From Bryobacterales bacterium (GTDB lineage: Bacteria > Acidobacteriota > Terriglobia > Bryobacterales > Bryobacteraceae): a stretch of 6,459 nucleotides of DNA. The translations under genes and the position numbers were made by a program. A model generated the notes under the pieces. That model saw only the letters and a program-made list of their open reading frames with translations. It ran no database searches and was not told the DNA's origin. Positions 5,878 through 6,459 of this stretch are shown here, one piece after another (the first letter of the stretch is position 1; each line of letters opens with the position of its first letter). Location of the stretch: contig JAUZEU010000271.1 of NCBI GenBank assembly GCA_030838885.1, positions 1-6,459 of the forward strand, read 5' to 3'.

Positions 5878-6459
5878 TCAGAACAATTCGAGGGTCTCCA
5901 GCTGCTCGAAAAGATTCCGCTGAACCATCCGCAATCGCTGCTTGCTCATCAGCGAGAGACCGTTGCTCTGGTATGCTTCGGCGAACGTGAGCTTTCGTGC
6001 GATCATCTCTTCAATATCCCTGCCGAAGGTGTCGGGACTGCGCTTCGGAATGAGAACAGTGCCTGCCACTTTATCCTGGTGTTCGGAGAAAGCGGCCATC
6101 TGGCTGAATCTTTTGCCATCCCGCTCAACCGGCCCAAAATACTCGTTGATCCAAACGATGATATTGCGGGAGTCCGAACTTTCAGCCAGCGATTTGAATC
6201 CGGTCACTGTATCTGCGAGCGCCTGGCCCCCCGTGATCACCGTGTGAATTAACAGGCGCCGGCCCGCTTCTCGCAGGACTTCCGGGACAGTATTTTCAAG
6301 CATGTAGTGCCAAAGCGGAATGAACGTCGACGATCCGTTGTCGACGATGAAGGAATCGTCGTGGCCGAGAATGCTTTCCACCAAACCATCGAACCGGCGC
6401 CGATCCACCTGGTTGCCTTCCATTAACTGGAGATGCTGCGCGCCCAGCGCCGCATACTG
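5878..6459 (-). CDS. traL: IncP-like conjugal transfer protein TraL, 5' end cut by the window
   Basis: The 193 visible C-terminal residues match RP4 TraL (about 240 residues by memory), a ParA/MinD-like P-loop ATPase of the relaxosome/transfer operon. Visible marks are DDSFIVDNGSSTFIPL (a Walker-B-like strand), LLIHTVITGGQALADTV, IIVWINEYFGPVERDGK, DTFGRDIEEM, LTFAEAY and the closing KQRLRMVQRNLFEQLETL. The frame stays open through 6459; the codons before the Met at 6421-6423 (QYAALGAQHLQL) continue the family sequence. That Met is therefore internal, and the Walker A motif and true start lie beyond the right edge. It is the first visible gene of the minus-strand operon with traM and a small membrane protein gene. 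In RP4 the gene upstream is traK, next to oriT. Confidence 0.88.
   Translation of the reverse strand, partial: QYAALGAQHLQLMEGNQVDRRRFDGLVESILGHDDSFIVDNGSSTFIPLWHYMLENTVPEVLREAGRRLLIHTVITGGQALADTVTGFKSLAESSDSRNIIVWINEYFGPVERDGKRFSQMAAFSEHQDKVAGTVLIPKRSPDTFGRDIEEMIARKLTFAEAYQSNGLSLMSKQRLRMVQRNLFEQLETLELF

Noticed and set aside
5557..6252. 231-codon plus-strand frame opposite traM and traL
   Set aside because: It is antisense to two well-supported conserved genes, and its Ser/Arg-rich sequence has no family features.
6421..6423. Met codon as the start of traL
   Set aside because: The frame stays open to the window edge and the preceding residues (QYAALGAQHLQL) fit the TraL family. The ATPase Walker A region must lie upstream, so this Met is internal.

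Overview
The window looks like part of a conjugative plasmid or integrated conjugative element from a Gram-negative bacterium with moderately GC-rich DNA. Three things suggest this: an IncP (RP4)-like traL-traM pair, a RepB-type primase, and a protein with a lipoprotein signal peptide. The CHAT/TPR lipoprotein and the style of S41 peptidase resemble proteins I associate with Acidobacteriota (Solibacter/Bryobacter-like soil bacteria). That is recollection of family style, not a demonstrated match, so the taxonomic guess is weak.

Layout from left to right. Positions 1-321 hold no convincing gene; they contain several short inverted repeats, one terminator-like hairpin and an open frame running in from the left edge. 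Positions 322-4183 are a two-gene minus-strand operon. The upstream gene encodes an 880-residue CHAT-domain (caspase-like) lipoprotein with TPR-type repeats. The downstream gene, overlapping it by 11 nt, encodes a PDZ-containing S41 (tail-specific) peptidase homologue. That homologue has no signal peptide and has Gly and Arg where the S41 catalytic Ser and Lys are expected. A 101-bp divergent intergenic region (4184-4284) with a near-perfect palindrome and repeated half-sites separates this operon from a plus-strand RepB-like primase gene (4285-5175). The primase gene converges on a minus-strand transfer operon that reads, in transcription order, traL (cut by the right edge), traM, and a small single-pass membrane protein gene. 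The primase gene and the small gene end on the same TTAA.

How the parts fit. traL-traM belong to a mating/DNA-processing module. In RP4 the order is oriT-traK-traL-traM, so traK and oriT would be expected beyond the right edge. The primase would prime replication of the element or of the transferred strand. The CHAT-S41 pair is most simply read as cargo: a putative two-component proteolytic module inserted next to the replication/transfer backbone. Its function (defence, stress sensing, host interaction) cannot be told from the sequence. The apparent loss of the S41 catalytic residues is the most interesting single observation.
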